Shown here in pieces: positions 20,796 through 32,119 of a stretch of DNA of 64,000 nt (the first letter of the stretch is position 1; each line of letters starts with the position of its first letter). Both the position numbers and the translations under genes were made by a program. Source of the stretch: Hyposmocoma kahamanoa (lineage: Eukaryota; Arthropoda; Insecta; Lepidoptera; Cosmopterigidae); assembly GCF_003589595.1 (NCBI RefSeq), contig NW_020654810.1:10099387-10163386 (forward strand), given 5' to 3'. The notes beneath the pieces are model-generated. The model was not told the origin of the DNA. It worked only from the letters and a program-made list of their open reading frames with translations, and searched no databases.

Positions 20796-22543
20796 TTCAT
20801 TATAGTTGACAAAATGGCTGTTGTCACATTGCTTCTATAGTGATAGTTTAAGAATATTTAGAATTTTCAAACACTAAATTGAAATGTAATTAAGTAGAGC
20901 AAATATGAAACTCCATTCATATTTGCATATCTACTTGTAGGTTGGATAAAATGTACCTTTTTCACTTAAGATATGTATAATTTCTGTATTCTGGCAAATA
21001 AACGTATTATGTTTATTATATTACGTGTTTATTATAACTCCAATAATAGAATTATTTAAACTAACAATAACACGATTTACATTTCAAGGTAACCGACATT
21101 TCACCGAAACTCCACAGAAAAATGTTTTTAAGATGAAAGCTTTGACGTTATAAATATAATAGCTTTGAAGATGTATGAACCTACACCTAATAGAATAGAA
21201 GACATTTAAGAACCTTGTTAAACAGTTTTATAATAGTAAACTGTATTAAGTCATTCCTTTTGCAACCTCTGTCCAAGTACCCACAGTTGACTACATAGCA
21301 AAAATGCGGATCAAAGGCTTCGGAGATCTTAAGGACTTCCATCGTCTAATTTTTGGCAAAGGAATAAATACGCGGTAACCGAACTTGCCCATTCTTAGAA
21401 AAAAAATGAACGTTTTGCAGGCTTATTGTAGATGAGTTTCATCTTCTTATGGTAGTATTATTTAAACAAACGCTTTAAACGTTTTAATAAAATAAATCAT
21501 TATTTGATTTTAATATCGGGTTTTAATTGTGTACCAAATATATTTACCCCGCTTTTCGGACGTGTTGCACCGTCCATGGTCTCCAAGGCACTGTCAATCA
21601 ATTAATGTGTGAAAATCGTGTAAATTTGAATCATTGTATTAATAATATCAATACGGTTTTAGTAACTTTATTAGTGATTAGTTGTTTCATTGCAACAACG
21701 TTTATTTATTCGTTGTATTGCCATATTCAAGAATAAATATGCTGTTGTGCAACTCGCAAGCTTCGGTTAAATAAATAACACCCTTATCTTCTCGCAACAA
21801 AGGATCTCGTAGTTGAGTTCCACGCCAGCAATGACTAATGTAGAAATGTACGTGAAGCTAAAGTTTATCTGCGAAGATGTATAGCCCTGCCTATACATGC
21901 ATTTTTTAATAATACCTGTATGATGAAAAAAATACTGTCAATTGTATGCGTAAACAATTTAAATTAGAATGTAATTTTTATTGACCCAGTTTACCTTATC
22001 ATCAAACTTTCAGCAATATTGTTCGTTGAAATGAAATAAAATGTTGTATTTTGCGGTTTTTATATAAAAAAACTCATAATATATAAGTTTTCGTGTATTT
22101 TCAATTACAAAATTCATTGTGACCACAAATTATAGTCAAATGCATAGCAATGCGATGCACAACGGAGCCTGTTGCTATACTCCATTATGAGGGTAATCGC
22201 GTCTATTTTCATACTGGCGAAAGCATTATGTCTACCAAATTCGCAAATATCTGTCGTGTTAGCTTCCTTCGTAAATATATCGAAATTTTGACATTATGCA
22301 TTGTATATTTATTTTGACGTTATTCGCATTATTATTATTATCTTGACATCTTATTACATTTCACAATTGTTTTGATGAAAATTGATCCAAATTACTATCA
22401 CCGTGCTAAAATTACCAACTATTTTATATCCATTCGTATACGCCCATGTGATATCATCAAAAAAAATGTTATAAACAGTCTCGTTTCATAAAAACATCAC
22501 ACGAGTATTTTAATGCCTAATTATGGACAGTTACACACACTAC
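20796..22543. other. AT-rich sequence; small unassigned reading frame at 21527-21736
   Basis: No recognised gene. The 69-residue frame at 21527-21736 has one hydrophobic segment (TVLVTLLVISCFIATTFIYS) but no known domain and no supporting context, so it is probably chance. Confidence 0.4.
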
Positions 22544-22621
22544 TTTATCTATACACATATTATAAGCTCTCTATGATGTGTTCAGGAACATAGAGGGCTT
22601 ATGATAAGTGTGTAGATGAAA
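22544..22621 (+). other. Pre-miRNA-like imperfect hairpin
   Basis: The arm 22544-22575 (TTTATCTATACACATATTAT, AAGCTCTCTATG) pairs with 22589-22621 across a 13-nt loop. As plus-strand RNA the departures from perfect pairing are almost all U-G wobbles, with one A-A mismatch. It may be a small-RNA precursor or simply an aged palindromic MITE. No expression evidence is available. Confidence 0.4.
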
Positions 22622-23020
22622 TATTTTTTCTACTCCTGTACTTTAATCCATTAATTATACTTTCATAAACTGTATCACAACATACCATAACACAAGCTCT
22701 TTTTAGTTCTGAATCAAAATTCTATTGTATATGGTACTTGATTTTGAACTTAAAAATTTATAAAACTTACAAATTTATTTAATTATAGTTCTGTGTACAG
22801 AACTATAATGAATTTCCAAAAAGAACGTTGTATTTTTGTTAATAAACTTAGATTATGGAACCAAAGGACATGTTATATTGACACTCAGATTACAAAACAG
22901 GCAGACGGAGCGTGCCGAACACGAAAGTGAAGCCATCAAAACAAATACAAATTCAAAAGCTAATATAAACTCGCGTTAGTACTAAGCTCAGCGTTGCACT
23001 GTTTGTATGTCACGAGTGAT
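22622..23020. other. AT-rich sequence with a short palindrome
   Basis: A perfect inverted repeat ATTATAGTTCTG, loop TGTA, CAGAACTATAAT lies at 22782-22809. Nothing else recognised. Confidence 0.5.
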
Positions 23021-24093
23021 TACCGTAGACCGGGTTTACTTTGATTCTCGGGATTACTTTGATCAAAACTTCCTTTTCACATAAAACTACAAATTGCGTA
23101 AAAGGGAGCAACTTTTGGGAGATTTTTTTTCGGGTGGCAATACTGATAAAATGTGAAATTCATTTCTGCGGGTGCGCTGGAAATTTCCCTGTATTTTATG
23201 TACAAAAAGGTAAGTTTTCCGTTACAACCTATTTTTAATTAAAAAAATGTATTGCAAAACTTCACGTGCAGCTCAGTGTGTGTTAGTATCATGAATTTTT
23301 GGATAGAATCAAAAGAGTCTTGTACATTTGTGAAATCATAACAAAAATGTTTATTGTAGAACAATCCCTTTCTTTCAAACCTTGAATCTTCCGTTATGAC
23401 GTCGGTTTATTTTATGCGGGTTGTCATTGGTAGGGTGCATGGTGTGAGATTGATCAAGTGTCAAAGTCACCCCAGCCGGTAGCAGGAAAATTTGCTTTGT
23501 GGCTTTTTTATATTTTTTTTATATCATTTGTTTTTCAGAACGCCACGAACATAAAACTAAACATACTGAAAACTAGATTCCCGCGAGTACCGAAATCAGA
23601 TTAGAAGAAGCATTGAGTCAAATCATGTACGGTAAGATAACCATGAAAGGGATATCACAACTTTATAATATATCTTATGGAACTTTGTATAATAAATAAC
23701 AACAGTCTCTAATTAAAACAAAAGTTCCATCATATTTGGTTATTTTATTCGATCAAAGTTACCCCAAGATATAAAACAGCAATAACTTTTTTCCCTATTG
23801 ACTGATTTTTAATTTTTGTTCTGTTTTAGAATAGTAATTGGGGTTAGTTTCAATATTCATGCTAAAAAAGGGGTAAAATAACGCCAAATCAATTATAACT
23901 TTAATCACGCTGTTTTTATTTCATTTTTTCTCAAAAAGTATTGAAAAATTGTTTGTTCTTTTAACGTTTTTAGAGAGAACTATTAAAACCGATAATTCGA
24001 CATAAGACATTTTTTATTAAAAAAAAAAATCATAGGACACAAAAGCAGACGTTTAAATTTCAAAATTGATCAAAGTAACCTCGGTTAACGGTA
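23021..24093 (+). mobile_element. Pogo-like DNA transposon relic with TA target duplication
   Basis: TA at 23021-23022 and 24092-24093 flank termini CCGTAGACCGGGTTTACTTT (left) and the reverse complement of CCGTTAACCGAGGTTACTTT (right). These are about 24-bp imperfect inverted repeats, element length 1069 bp. The GATCAAAGT(T/A)ACC word recurs internally near 23749. An HTH fragment inside (23538-23699) supports a Tc1/pogo-type origin. The rest is too decayed to read. Confidence 0.55.
23538..23699 (+). pseudogene. Psq/CENP-B-type helix-turn-helix fragment
   Basis: Reads RLEEALSQIMYGKITMKGIS, then QLYNISYGTLYNK, then stop. This is the pattern of the Psq HTH (E.AL..I..GK...G.S..Y.I...TLY.K), the DNA-binding head of pogo/jerky-type transposases and Pipsqueak-like proteins. 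A TAG at 23574-23576 interrupts the frame upstream. A TTTTTCAG just before 23539 could be a splice acceptor. With the flanking inverted repeats, a transposase relic is the likeliest reading. Confidence 0.6.
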
Positions 24094-24967
24094 GTTATTT
24101 TATGTCTCAAAATGCCGTCTTGTGTCTTCAAACATTGTAAAAGTTGTCCCCAAAAACAAAAAAAAATAAGATGGAATATCTATTCACAGAGAACTATTGT
24201 AAATTTAACTGATTGTAATTTATTTACCCGATATTTCTTGAGATTCACTCGGACATAAATTCGTATGTGTTACCAGTTTATATCGAAATGAGTTTCCTTA
24301 AATTATGTAAATATACGTGGGTGATAGGAGCATCGAATAATTTATACTTTTGTATAGAAATTAAATAGTGCATGTATATACACACACAATAGTCAAATTA
24401 CAGGGATCCAAAATTGTTTTTAGGTAACTCCGATTTATCTAAATTATTCTCAAACCAATATCTAATCGTCATAATGTAACTACATAAAAGAAAATGTTCA
24501 AAAACAGCTAACATTTTAGCCCTATAAATACAGAGAACTTTCATTGTTATTTTCACACGTCATAAACAGAGTGATTTTCTAAGAAAACGTGTCAATAAAG
24601 GAAAATAATTATTATAACGTATGTACATTTCTTCACAACTTCACAGGTTGAAGTCTAAAGAGTTTCATTGGGAAACAAAGATTTTTTGTCAAATTAGAAC
24701 ATAATCGTCAATGCTATCGAATTGATTACAAAGTTAATTCAATAAACATTTTAATAGAAAAGTATTGGATGGTAAGATTGCGCTACATATCAAAATTAGA
24801 AACGAATGCACGATGTATAGACGTGAAGCGGTAGTATTATAAAAAATGTGTACAAAATAAAGGTTATTAAGATATTGTGTAACTGTGATTGTAATAAATA
24901 TTTTGAACTATCAAATTTTTCCAATTTAAAATATCTTAATAAAATATTCTATCCTGCATGTGATGCA
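24094..24967. other. AT-rich sequence, nothing recognised
   Basis: No gene or shared repeat recognised. Confidence 0.5.
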
Positions 24968-25190
24968 ACTGCCTCCGTGGCCGAACGGTTACCATGCCGG
25001 ACTGCCACGCAGAGGCCCCAGGTTCGATTCCCGGGCCGGGAGAAATATTTGTATGGTCTACATTTATTTCTCTCGTGAGTTTGGGTGTAATTTGTGGTTG
25101 TCTATGTGTGTGTCCATGACACCCGCGACACAGGGTTTTCCTAGTGCGGGACTATGTTGAGTGTGTGCGTTATTATTATTATTATTATAT
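24968..25190 (+). repeat. tRNA-derived SINE family D, full copy
   Basis: The tRNA-like head has box A GTGGCCGAACGGTTACC and box B GGTTCGATTCC. The body TTTCTCTCGTGAGTTTGGG ends in GTTTTCCTAGTGCGGGAC and an (ATT)n tail. The acceptor ends do not pair, so it is not a functional tRNA gene. It is near-identical to 56234-56475. Confidence 0.9.
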
Positions 25191-26189
25191 GTAAATCAAA
25201 TAATAACAATTAAATATTAACTTATATTGCATATAATTTGATATCCTAATGCCACTTAAGTACCTATATAGCAAAATAACATTTCCAGTTTGTAACAGTA
25301 TTATAGAAAGCAACAGAAACAAATACGGGAGTTTTTTTCGCAGCATCTGGCAATCTTATACGCACACAAATGCGCATGTCCCTACAGTGCCCTTCCTAGT
25401 TGTCACGCACACGATAAATGAAAAGTGGCTTCTCTTTGTTTGTTGCGTATGCTCCATCTGTCTATTGTTTTGTAATCTGAGTATTGACTATATAAATCAG
25501 ATATCATATTATGTATTTTTATTTTTTCCATCCTCTAAGATAATAAATAATAAAATATCAAATATGAAGCTACTCAAACGCTCTACTGCCTCCTGATTGG
25601 CTAAATTGGCCTAAAGGTCTTGCACCCGGGCAATAAATCATAATACGAGTATATATTAAAAAAAATAGTTAAAATTTGACAAGTACTTGGCATCTTCTAT
25701 TCTGTCCGAAGGCGCTATCTCTGAGATACGCCCTGTTACCTGTTATTTTTTTCAATAGCTATAATATCTATCTAATGGTATAATAGAAACAGCGCTATCT
25801 AACTTAAAACATTTGAATAACCGCTAAGAAGTATTTTTATATCTCAATTTTTGAAACCTTTCTTTATAATCAAAATAGCGGTATCTCACAAAATAGGTAC
25901 AATTTGTGGATAATTTAGGTATGTCAATAAATTTCTTAGTCAAAAATATGTATAATTAAGTTTTAACATCTTTAAAAAGATTTATTTTTGGAAGTGCGAA
26001 AATACAATTTTCAAAAAGTTGATTTTCTCAAAACTTACTCAGATTGAGATAGCGCTTTTCGGCTATCTCAGGACAGTATCTACCTCTTTGGTTTTTTCTT
26101 TTGTAGCGTTTGGTTTAGCTTTCACTTGTTGTTGTCATGGATTGTTAACAAAATATACATTAAATATCGGTTGTAAAAAAATTCATAAC
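25191..26189. other. AT-rich sequence, nothing recognised
   Basis: A 115-codon frame at 25249-25596 has no recognisable domain and AT-rich background composition. Not called. Confidence 0.5.
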
Positions 26190-26291
26190 TATGCAATCAT
26201 TACATGATTAGGTCTTAAAATTTCGTACCTGTTACTTATGACACTCGGCAAATCGACTTTAAAAACCCTCATTATGCAACGATTGCATAAA
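26190..26291 (-). repeat. Small inverted-terminal repeat family L, copy 1
   Basis: About 100 bp bounded by ATGCAATCATTACATG on the left and ATGCAACGATTGCATAA on the right. The reverse complement matches 48051-48157 (TGAGGGTT.., GTACGAGATTTTAAGACCTA). Each terminus is itself palindromic (TGCAATCGTTGCA). Probable MITE. Confidence 0.7.
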
Positions 26292-27794
26292 ATAAATACT
26301 ATCATGTACTGTATTGTCACCAAGTTTATATTTATAATTCTGCATTTAAGTGTTCTTTGTTTAAATCATGTCATGGAATATTCAGCGATAAAAACAGTTG
26401 TTATGTATTTATAACTTGTTAGAACATCGTATAAGAGCATATTTATAAGAGGACTAAGTTCCATTGAATAGGATCAATAAAAGAAAAACCGGTAATTAGA
26501 TAGAAAAAATATGGACAAAAATCTTCTGTTTATTTTTGAACGTCCTTGTATATTAAAGGTCGTTAATGTGCTAAGTTAGAACGTTAATTGAATGTAATTT
26601 TGAGGCGACAACATTTTTTGTTTTTTTTCCGCCTTTTTGTTTTTAACCTATAATTTACTAACTTTCAGTAAAATATTTAATACATAAATGTAAGTAATTA
26701 TTAATTTTCATATTTTTTATTTATTTTATTTTTATTATTTTCATATTTATTTCTGTTTAGTATTATTCCGGCTGGTTGAGGTAAAAAAAGATAAAAAAAA
26801 GCTTTTTTTATACTTAGTAAATCACTTGCAAACAAACTTTTCTTATTTATAATTTACAATCAGTTACATCAATTAACACGATGAAATAAAGTTTTTTTTT
26901 TTTTCAAAAGACGTTATGATTGTTTATTTTACTGAACACATTTTTCAAGTATTTTTTTCTCATTTTCCAGACTATTTTATATAAATTATATTTGTAATGT
27001 TATAATATTTGTAATTTTGAGAACTTCCAAATTTAGAAATGGCAATCAACTTACACATTTATTAAATAACATGCTAGTTCTACATTTGCTATGAAAAAGT
27101 AAGTGGCAGGTTTTAAACACTACAAATTGAAAGTTTTTTTTCTGCAAATGAGGAAATCGATGACGAATAACTTACTACGCATTGATTACCGCGTAATGTA
27201 GTTGCAAAACAGCTCTTTTACGCGTAAAAGTTGTTTCAGTACAAAAAGTACATATCTTCAGCGTACTTATTTACACGATAAAAGTGCTTACTTGACGGAA
27301 CTTGTTCACATTATCACTCCTTTATCAAAAGCAAGCTCAAATACAGGTTTCATTTTTTTGGGTACATCCATGGTAACATCTTATATTTTCAGGCAAAATG
27401 TTGAAATAAGAATGTACAAGATTTCTATAACACATTTTAATATCTTCATCAAACTGGCTGTTTGATAAATATACAAGCAAAGCAAAGCATGTATAACATT
27501 ATTTCAATAACTTGGCAGTCGATTTCAATATAAGAAAAAACAAATTGTTCATAAAAAGAGTTATACGTCTGTAGCCGCAAAAATGAGCGTAGCGATTAAT
27601 TTTAATGAGAAAACTTAGGAAGAGTGTAATAAAGATTCATTAGTAATTGATTTGTAAATCTATATATTAACTAGCTAAGACCATCAACTCTATTAAAGCA
27701 GAAAATAACTGTAAAAAATAAACTATCGAATGTATAAATTATAGTGATAAAATGCTCCATCAGAAATCTTGTTGCAAAAGTTTGTTCCTCTGTT
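26292..27794. other. AT-rich sequence, nothing recognised
   Basis: Homopolymer-rich non-coding DNA. Short frames show no domain. Confidence 0.5.
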
Positions 27795-28080
27795 TCTGAC
27801 TAACTTCAAAAAAGGAGGAGGATTTTGTTTTTTGTGTGTATGTTACGCTATTACTTCGACATTTTTTTGTGAAGAGATTTCGGTGATTCTTTTATTTAAA
27901 ACAACTGACCCTAGTCAGTTGTGGTATCACTTTAATTTAAAGAAAATATTCTATCTCTAGGGTTGGCAAATTAGGAGATGATCCGGTTTACTACCTATAT
28001 ACCCCGGTTAACGGAACGAAATTCAATAAAACTTTTTCAAAACAATGTAATTTCACAAACTTTTGAGGTCGGTTTTTCTA
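27795..28080 (+). repeat. Interspersed repeat family B, copy 4
   Basis: Left end ACTAACTTCAAAAAAGGAGG, then GTATGTTACGCTATTACTTC, GATTCTTTTATTTAAAACA, CCCCGGTTAACG, ending TTTTGAGGTCGGTTTTTC. The two ends are inverted copies (AACCGACTTCAAAA consensus). Confidence 0.82.
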
Positions 28081-28422
28081 TAAAAAAAAGTTATAATTAT
28101 TAAATTGTTTGTGTTAATTTTTCGTTAACCAAAGATATGTCAAACACAGAAAATAGTTACATTATATATTTATTTTTCTCTATTACACACAGGTAATGAG
28201 AAATGTTACTGATGACACCTGACAAGAAATATCGAATGTCTGTAACAAGAACTTTCCTAACCGCGAATTAGTGTCAATAATTAATTGGCTGTTTGTCTCT
28301 TCTTACATAATACAATCAAAAGGGTACATGAAATCAACATTGTGCTATTTTGTCTTTACATAGTTATGGTATATTCGAGTATGTTTCAGAAATAATTCTA
28401 AGAAAAGATTACCTATTGTTAT
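28081..28422. other. AT-rich sequence, nothing recognised
   Basis: No gene or shared repeat recognised. Confidence 0.45.
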
Positions 28423-28432
28423 TACTATTGAT

Positions 28433-28500
28433 TTACCACACGCAAAATAGGCGCTTTGTCGTCGAGTTGCGGATACCAGCCCGTTGCACCAAGTACCAAG
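28433..28500 (+). mobile_element. 68-bp 3' tail of the RNase H LINE, with 10-bp target duplication
   Basis: CCACACGCAAAATAGGCGCT, then CGAGTTGCGGATACCAGCCC, ending ACCAAGTACCAAG, matches the 3' end of the LINE at 33280-37693. TACTATTGAT flanks it on both sides (28423-28432 and 28501-28510). It is an extremely 5'-truncated insertion. Confidence 0.9.
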
Positions 28501-28510
28501 TACTATTGAT

Positions 28511-28712
28511 ATAAAGACCGAACAAATACAAAGAAAAATTCCTTCAATCTGGCAAGAGGCGTGTAGCCACGGTGAGACAACAGACACTGGCTCGAGTCGA
28601 GTCGAATCGAGTCGAGATCGAACGATTTTATCTTTGTATTTATAATAGTTTATAATAACAAACTAGTATAATATTTTCACAAAAAATATATTAATAGTAG
28701 AAAACCACCATG
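28511..28712 (-). repeat. Family C-related repeat, degenerate
   Basis: AAGACCGAACAAATACAAAG, AAAAATTCCTTCAATCTGG, then AACAAACTAGTATAATATTT and CACAAAAAATATATT, in the order seen at 10.1 and 19.2 kb. A GTCGA-rich simple repeat (about 28592-28615) interrupts it. Confidence 0.6.
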
Positions 28713-29656
28713 ATATTCAATAACATAAATATTAACTATTCGTTATGCCTATACTTTACGACACTTCTGTAGATTTGAATGATGTCATTTCTTTAAACTT
28801 GCACTTGTAGTAAACCGATGAAGGTATCCTATAGAGTCTTTAGTCCTCTAAGAACGATAGAATAAAGTGTATAGGAAAGTAGTCCTTTACTCGTCTCAAC
28901 TGCAACAAAATCTAACAAGTACATACAGTATTTTAGTACCAGCTTTTACTTTTACCCGAAATCTATGCATTTTGGGAACTCAATCTGTGTTACAAACTAC
29001 GTCAATGTTAGTGTCAGTTCCACTGAGTAAACTTTTTCTATCTCATACGATCCAACGTTATAGGATTTCAATGCATTTTGATAGGTCATATTTACTTCAG
29101 AAACTACGCAGTGTCGGCGTCGATCATATTGAATTGATTATCTGATTTGAAATTTTAAGCAGCTATTGCTCTGTAAATTCTCACCAGGACTTCGCTGTAT
29201 GGTTTTATACCTTTGCCTTTTCCTTGACGAAAATAATAAGAAAAAACAACTATTATTCGAAATTGACATATAAGAAATAAGTATGACCCGAAAATAAGCA
29301 GAAATCAGAAATATTTATTGTATGAATTGGTAAAATACAGGTGTTACTTACAAGTGATTAGATCCACAATTCTTACCCAAGTCAGGCGTACAATATCTTA
29401 AAATTACAACTCAATAAAATTTATTACAACTTAAATGTCAAGATTTAAAATGATAATTAAGTAGATTACACAATTGTCAAATATTTGATGTCTTTATATA
29501 AAATTCGTTAAGATTGTAAATATTTTATTAATTAACAATTTTTTTAAACAAGCTTTAAATTTTTCACCATTTAAACATTTCATTTCCATTGGAAGTCTGA
29601 TATAAATTCTAATCGCTTAGTGTTTTAATCATGACCTATCTCCATAATTTTATTCT
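28713..29656. other. AT-rich sequence, nothing recognised
   Basis: No gene or shared repeat recognised. Confidence 0.5.
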
Positions 29657-30772
29657 CCTAAGGCCCCACGTACATTAAAATGTACATAATATGTGAAGTG
29701 ACCTAAGCCCAAACAATATTATTCTTATGATCACCGAAACGCCGAGTTTACATTATAATAAAAATATCGCATTCAAATTTAGCGCTGTTAGCGCTGTGCG
29801 ACCATAGGGTATCAGGGTATCAGTGTAGAATACACTTTTTTCACACAAACCTGAGAGCATAATTGCTTGGACTTGAGGCATGTAATTATTCAGTACATTT
29901 TATAGTCTTCTGTCTACTTGTCGCACCTGTGTTTTGCAGATGAATTAGTTTTGTTTGTTGAGACTCCAGATGACCTCCAAAAAATGCTCAAAGAGCTTAA
30001 TGATGCGTCCATACAGGTGGGTCTAAAGATGGACATGTCCAAGACGAAGGTCGTGGTCTCTGGAATCTCAAATCCAACCGTTATAGTTGGAAATGAGAAG
30101 CTGGAAGTGGTATACAAATACATTTATCTTGGACACGGTCTGTGTTTCAGTAACGAGCATCCGGACAATAAAAAGGCAAGGAGAATGAAACTTCGGCGGA
30201 TAGCTTCGGTAAGCTGGAAGATAGCTTTCAGTCAGAAAAGAAACCACAGTGCCTGAAGACTCGTCTCTTCAACCAGTGTGTCCTACCAACAATGAATTAT
30301 GGTGCCGAAACATGGACGCTTACTAAGGAAACTGTGCACCGAATAAGAATTGCACAGAAGGCCATGATGCGCACCATGTTCGATATCACACTCCTCGATA
30401 GTATTCGAAACACGGAAATCCGACGTCAGACGAAAGTTCAAGACGTTGGGAACCGTGTTATAGACCGTAAGTAGAATTGGGCGGGACATCTGGTTAGACG
30501 TGATGATGGCCGCTGGAGTAAGGCTCTGACGGAGTGGTGACCAAGGACAGGCCGAAGAAATATGGGTCGCATTTCTTCGGCATTCGCATTGCACGCTGGG
30601 TCGCGACTTAAAAAAGTCGCTGGCAAAACCTGGCCTAGAGACACCCAGGAAATTTGGTAAATCGGAAAATTTGGTAGGAGCAAAAGGAGGCCTAGCAGTG
30701 GGTGATACAGGCCTGAAATGATGATGATGACATTTTAAAGTACACTAGGCTGCATTTGCAGGGTCTTGGGAG
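29657..30772. mobile_element. MITE-like repeat family E, copy 1, split by an RTE LINE
   Basis: The left part (CCTAAGGCCCCACGTACATT, AAAATGTACATAATATG...GAGAGCATAATTGCTTGGA) and right part (GTACACTAGGCTGCATTTGC, AGGGTCTTGGGAGG) match, in order, the uninterrupted copy at 38907-39208. Ends are inverted (CCTAAGGCCC versus GGGTCTTGGG). The RTE fragment at 29903-30729 interrupts it. Confidence 0.7.
29903..30729 (+). pseudogene. 5'-truncated RTE-clade LINE (RT C-terminal half) with 8-bp target duplication
   Basis: ACATTTTA flanks the insert at 29895-29902 and 30730-30737. The protein reads SHLCFADELVLFVETPDDLQ, so the catalytic YADD is FADE with the second Asp changed. It continues with MDMSKTKVVVSG and a frameshift near 30238, then QCLKTRLFNQCVLPTMNYGA, ETWTLTKETVHRIRIAQKAM, and after a stop NWAGHLVRRDDGRWSKALTE. 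These are standard RTE motifs (FNQCVLPTM.YG.ETW.L, WAGH..R..D.RW). The ATGATGATGATGA end is the typical RTE tail. No endonuclease remains. Confidence 0.9.
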
Positions 30773-30879
30773 GTTATATATCGTTGCTTATACGTAACCA
30801 AACGAGTAAATGTCTAATTATCAACATCTTATCGTAACAATAGCGTACACTATAATGCTTGTCATCATAGTGAATGGAT

Positions 30880-31118
30880 TTTTTTTTTCATAATATCAAG
30901 TTACGGGACCTGGTACTTGGTACTTGGTGCAACGGGCTGGTTTCCGCAACTCGACGACAAAGCGCCTATTTTGCGTGTGGAAGTCGATGGTAAGCTACAA
31001 GCCTGTCCATAACAGTTGCAGTGACACTCAGAACTTTAAATAGCAAAGATCTTTGCGGCACTGGCACTGCGAACGTCACCCTGACACATAAGTTGACAAG
31101 TCCAATGTGCCAGTAATA
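30880..31118 (-). repeat. Interspersed repeat family A, copy 3, split by a LINE tail
   Basis: 30880-30909 (TAATATCAAGTTACGGGAC) and 30981-31118 (GTCGATGGTAAGC, GCCTGTCCATAACAGTTGCA, CAAAGATCT, GCACTGGCACTGCGAACGTC, CATAAGTTGACAAG) are adjacent parts of one minus-strand copy. The 71 bp between them is a LINE tail. Confidence 0.8.
30910..30980 (-). mobile_element. 71-bp 3' tail of the RNase H LINE, reverse orientation
   Basis: CTGGTACTTGGTACTTGGTG, then AACGGGCTGG, then GCGCCTATTTTGCGTGTGG is the reverse complement of the LINE 3' end. It sits inside family A copy 3. The target duplication is not clear, and a few bases of the host repeat seem lost. Confidence 0.88.
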
Positions 31119-31774
31119 AAATTGAACAGGATTTGCCAATCGGCGTGAGGTACTAGCCGACTGTTGCCCAGGGTACGCTAGACGTACAGGAAAGATATGA
31201 TGGTACGTCGTGCGGAGAAGCTTCTTTTTTGCATTTATCACATTAGTTTCTATGGTAATTGATGTGCAATTAATTGGTAGAGTAGTTTTTCAACGAGTTT
31301 GTATCCACGGTGATCCAGAGTTAAACAATTTACAACAGCTGTCCACGTATGTACCTTCTCTACATATGTGGATCTAACAAGGAATAAACATTTATCAAAA
31401 TGTATAAGAATAAAATTAGATTCGCTTATTTCATTACTTTTGCCAAGTGTGTAGTAATATGACACCGCCTACGAGATGCGACAGCAAAATGTTAAAAGAA
31501 TATATAACTTTTTTTGCCCCCAGAATTATCATTATTCTGTTGCTCATAACACAGGTTAATGTAGTTAGTGTAATTATCTAATATATTATATAATCTTATA
31601 TAAGAATATATCTCTTTGTATAATATGCCTGTCCATTCATCCATTAAAAAAGGAAAAGACTTCAATCAGCGATGCCCTTGTCGAGCGAAAACGTTACTTA
31701 ATTAGTCGTGCATAATTCATAAGTTTGCGATTGAGAGTTTGACGATTAATGACAAATTCAAAAAAACCTTAACA
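31119..31774. other. AT-rich sequence, nothing recognised
   Basis: No gene or shared repeat recognised. Confidence 0.45.
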
Positions 31775-31925
31775 GACGTTATTTTTCGAGGTTTTAGGTT
31801 TTCGCGATTTTTACACATAGGAAATTAAACATTTTTTCGCGTATATAAACAGTCAACCGAGACCGTGAGTCTAAGATGTTTGAAAAAACAAATATACGCA
31901 ATTTAGAATCAAAGGAATAGTTTTT
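31775..31925. repeat. Fold-back repeat family H, shortened copy with both arms
   Basis: The left arm (GAGGTTTTAGGTTTTCGCGA, TTTTTACACATAGGAAATTA) and right arm (TTTGAAAAAACAAATATACG, CAATTTAGAATC) enclose a degraded centre (CAGTCAACCGAGACCGTGAG). Confidence 0.75.
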
Positions 31926-31964
31926 TTTTTCTAGACGTTATATACTCATGTATTGATCATATAT

Positions 31965-32000
31965 CTACCGCCAAGCGGTAATGTCAGCATTACCGCTCCG
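31965..32000 (+). repeat. Family A hairpin fragment
   Basis: CTACCGCCAAGCGGTAATGT, then CAGCATTACCGCTCCG. Only the hairpin that begins full family A copies is present (GCGGTAATG / CATTACCGC). Confidence 0.7.
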
Positions 32001-32119
32001 CGTATTTTAATTCTTTTAAATTGTTTAAACATTTGAAAGTTTATTAAACCTTAAATAATATTTAAATCTGTGACAAAATTATTCAGTGTTTGTGAAATAC
32101 GTGAAAAAATCAACTAACA

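Noticed and set aside
24966..25040. Possible tRNA gene (also at 56234)
   Set aside because: Box A and box B are present, but the acceptor ends do not pair and a common body with an (ATT)n tail follows in every copy. It is a tRNA-derived SINE.
25249..25596. 115-codon frame
   Set aside because: No domain, and it is rich in Ile/Asn/Phe as expected from AT-rich non-coding DNA.
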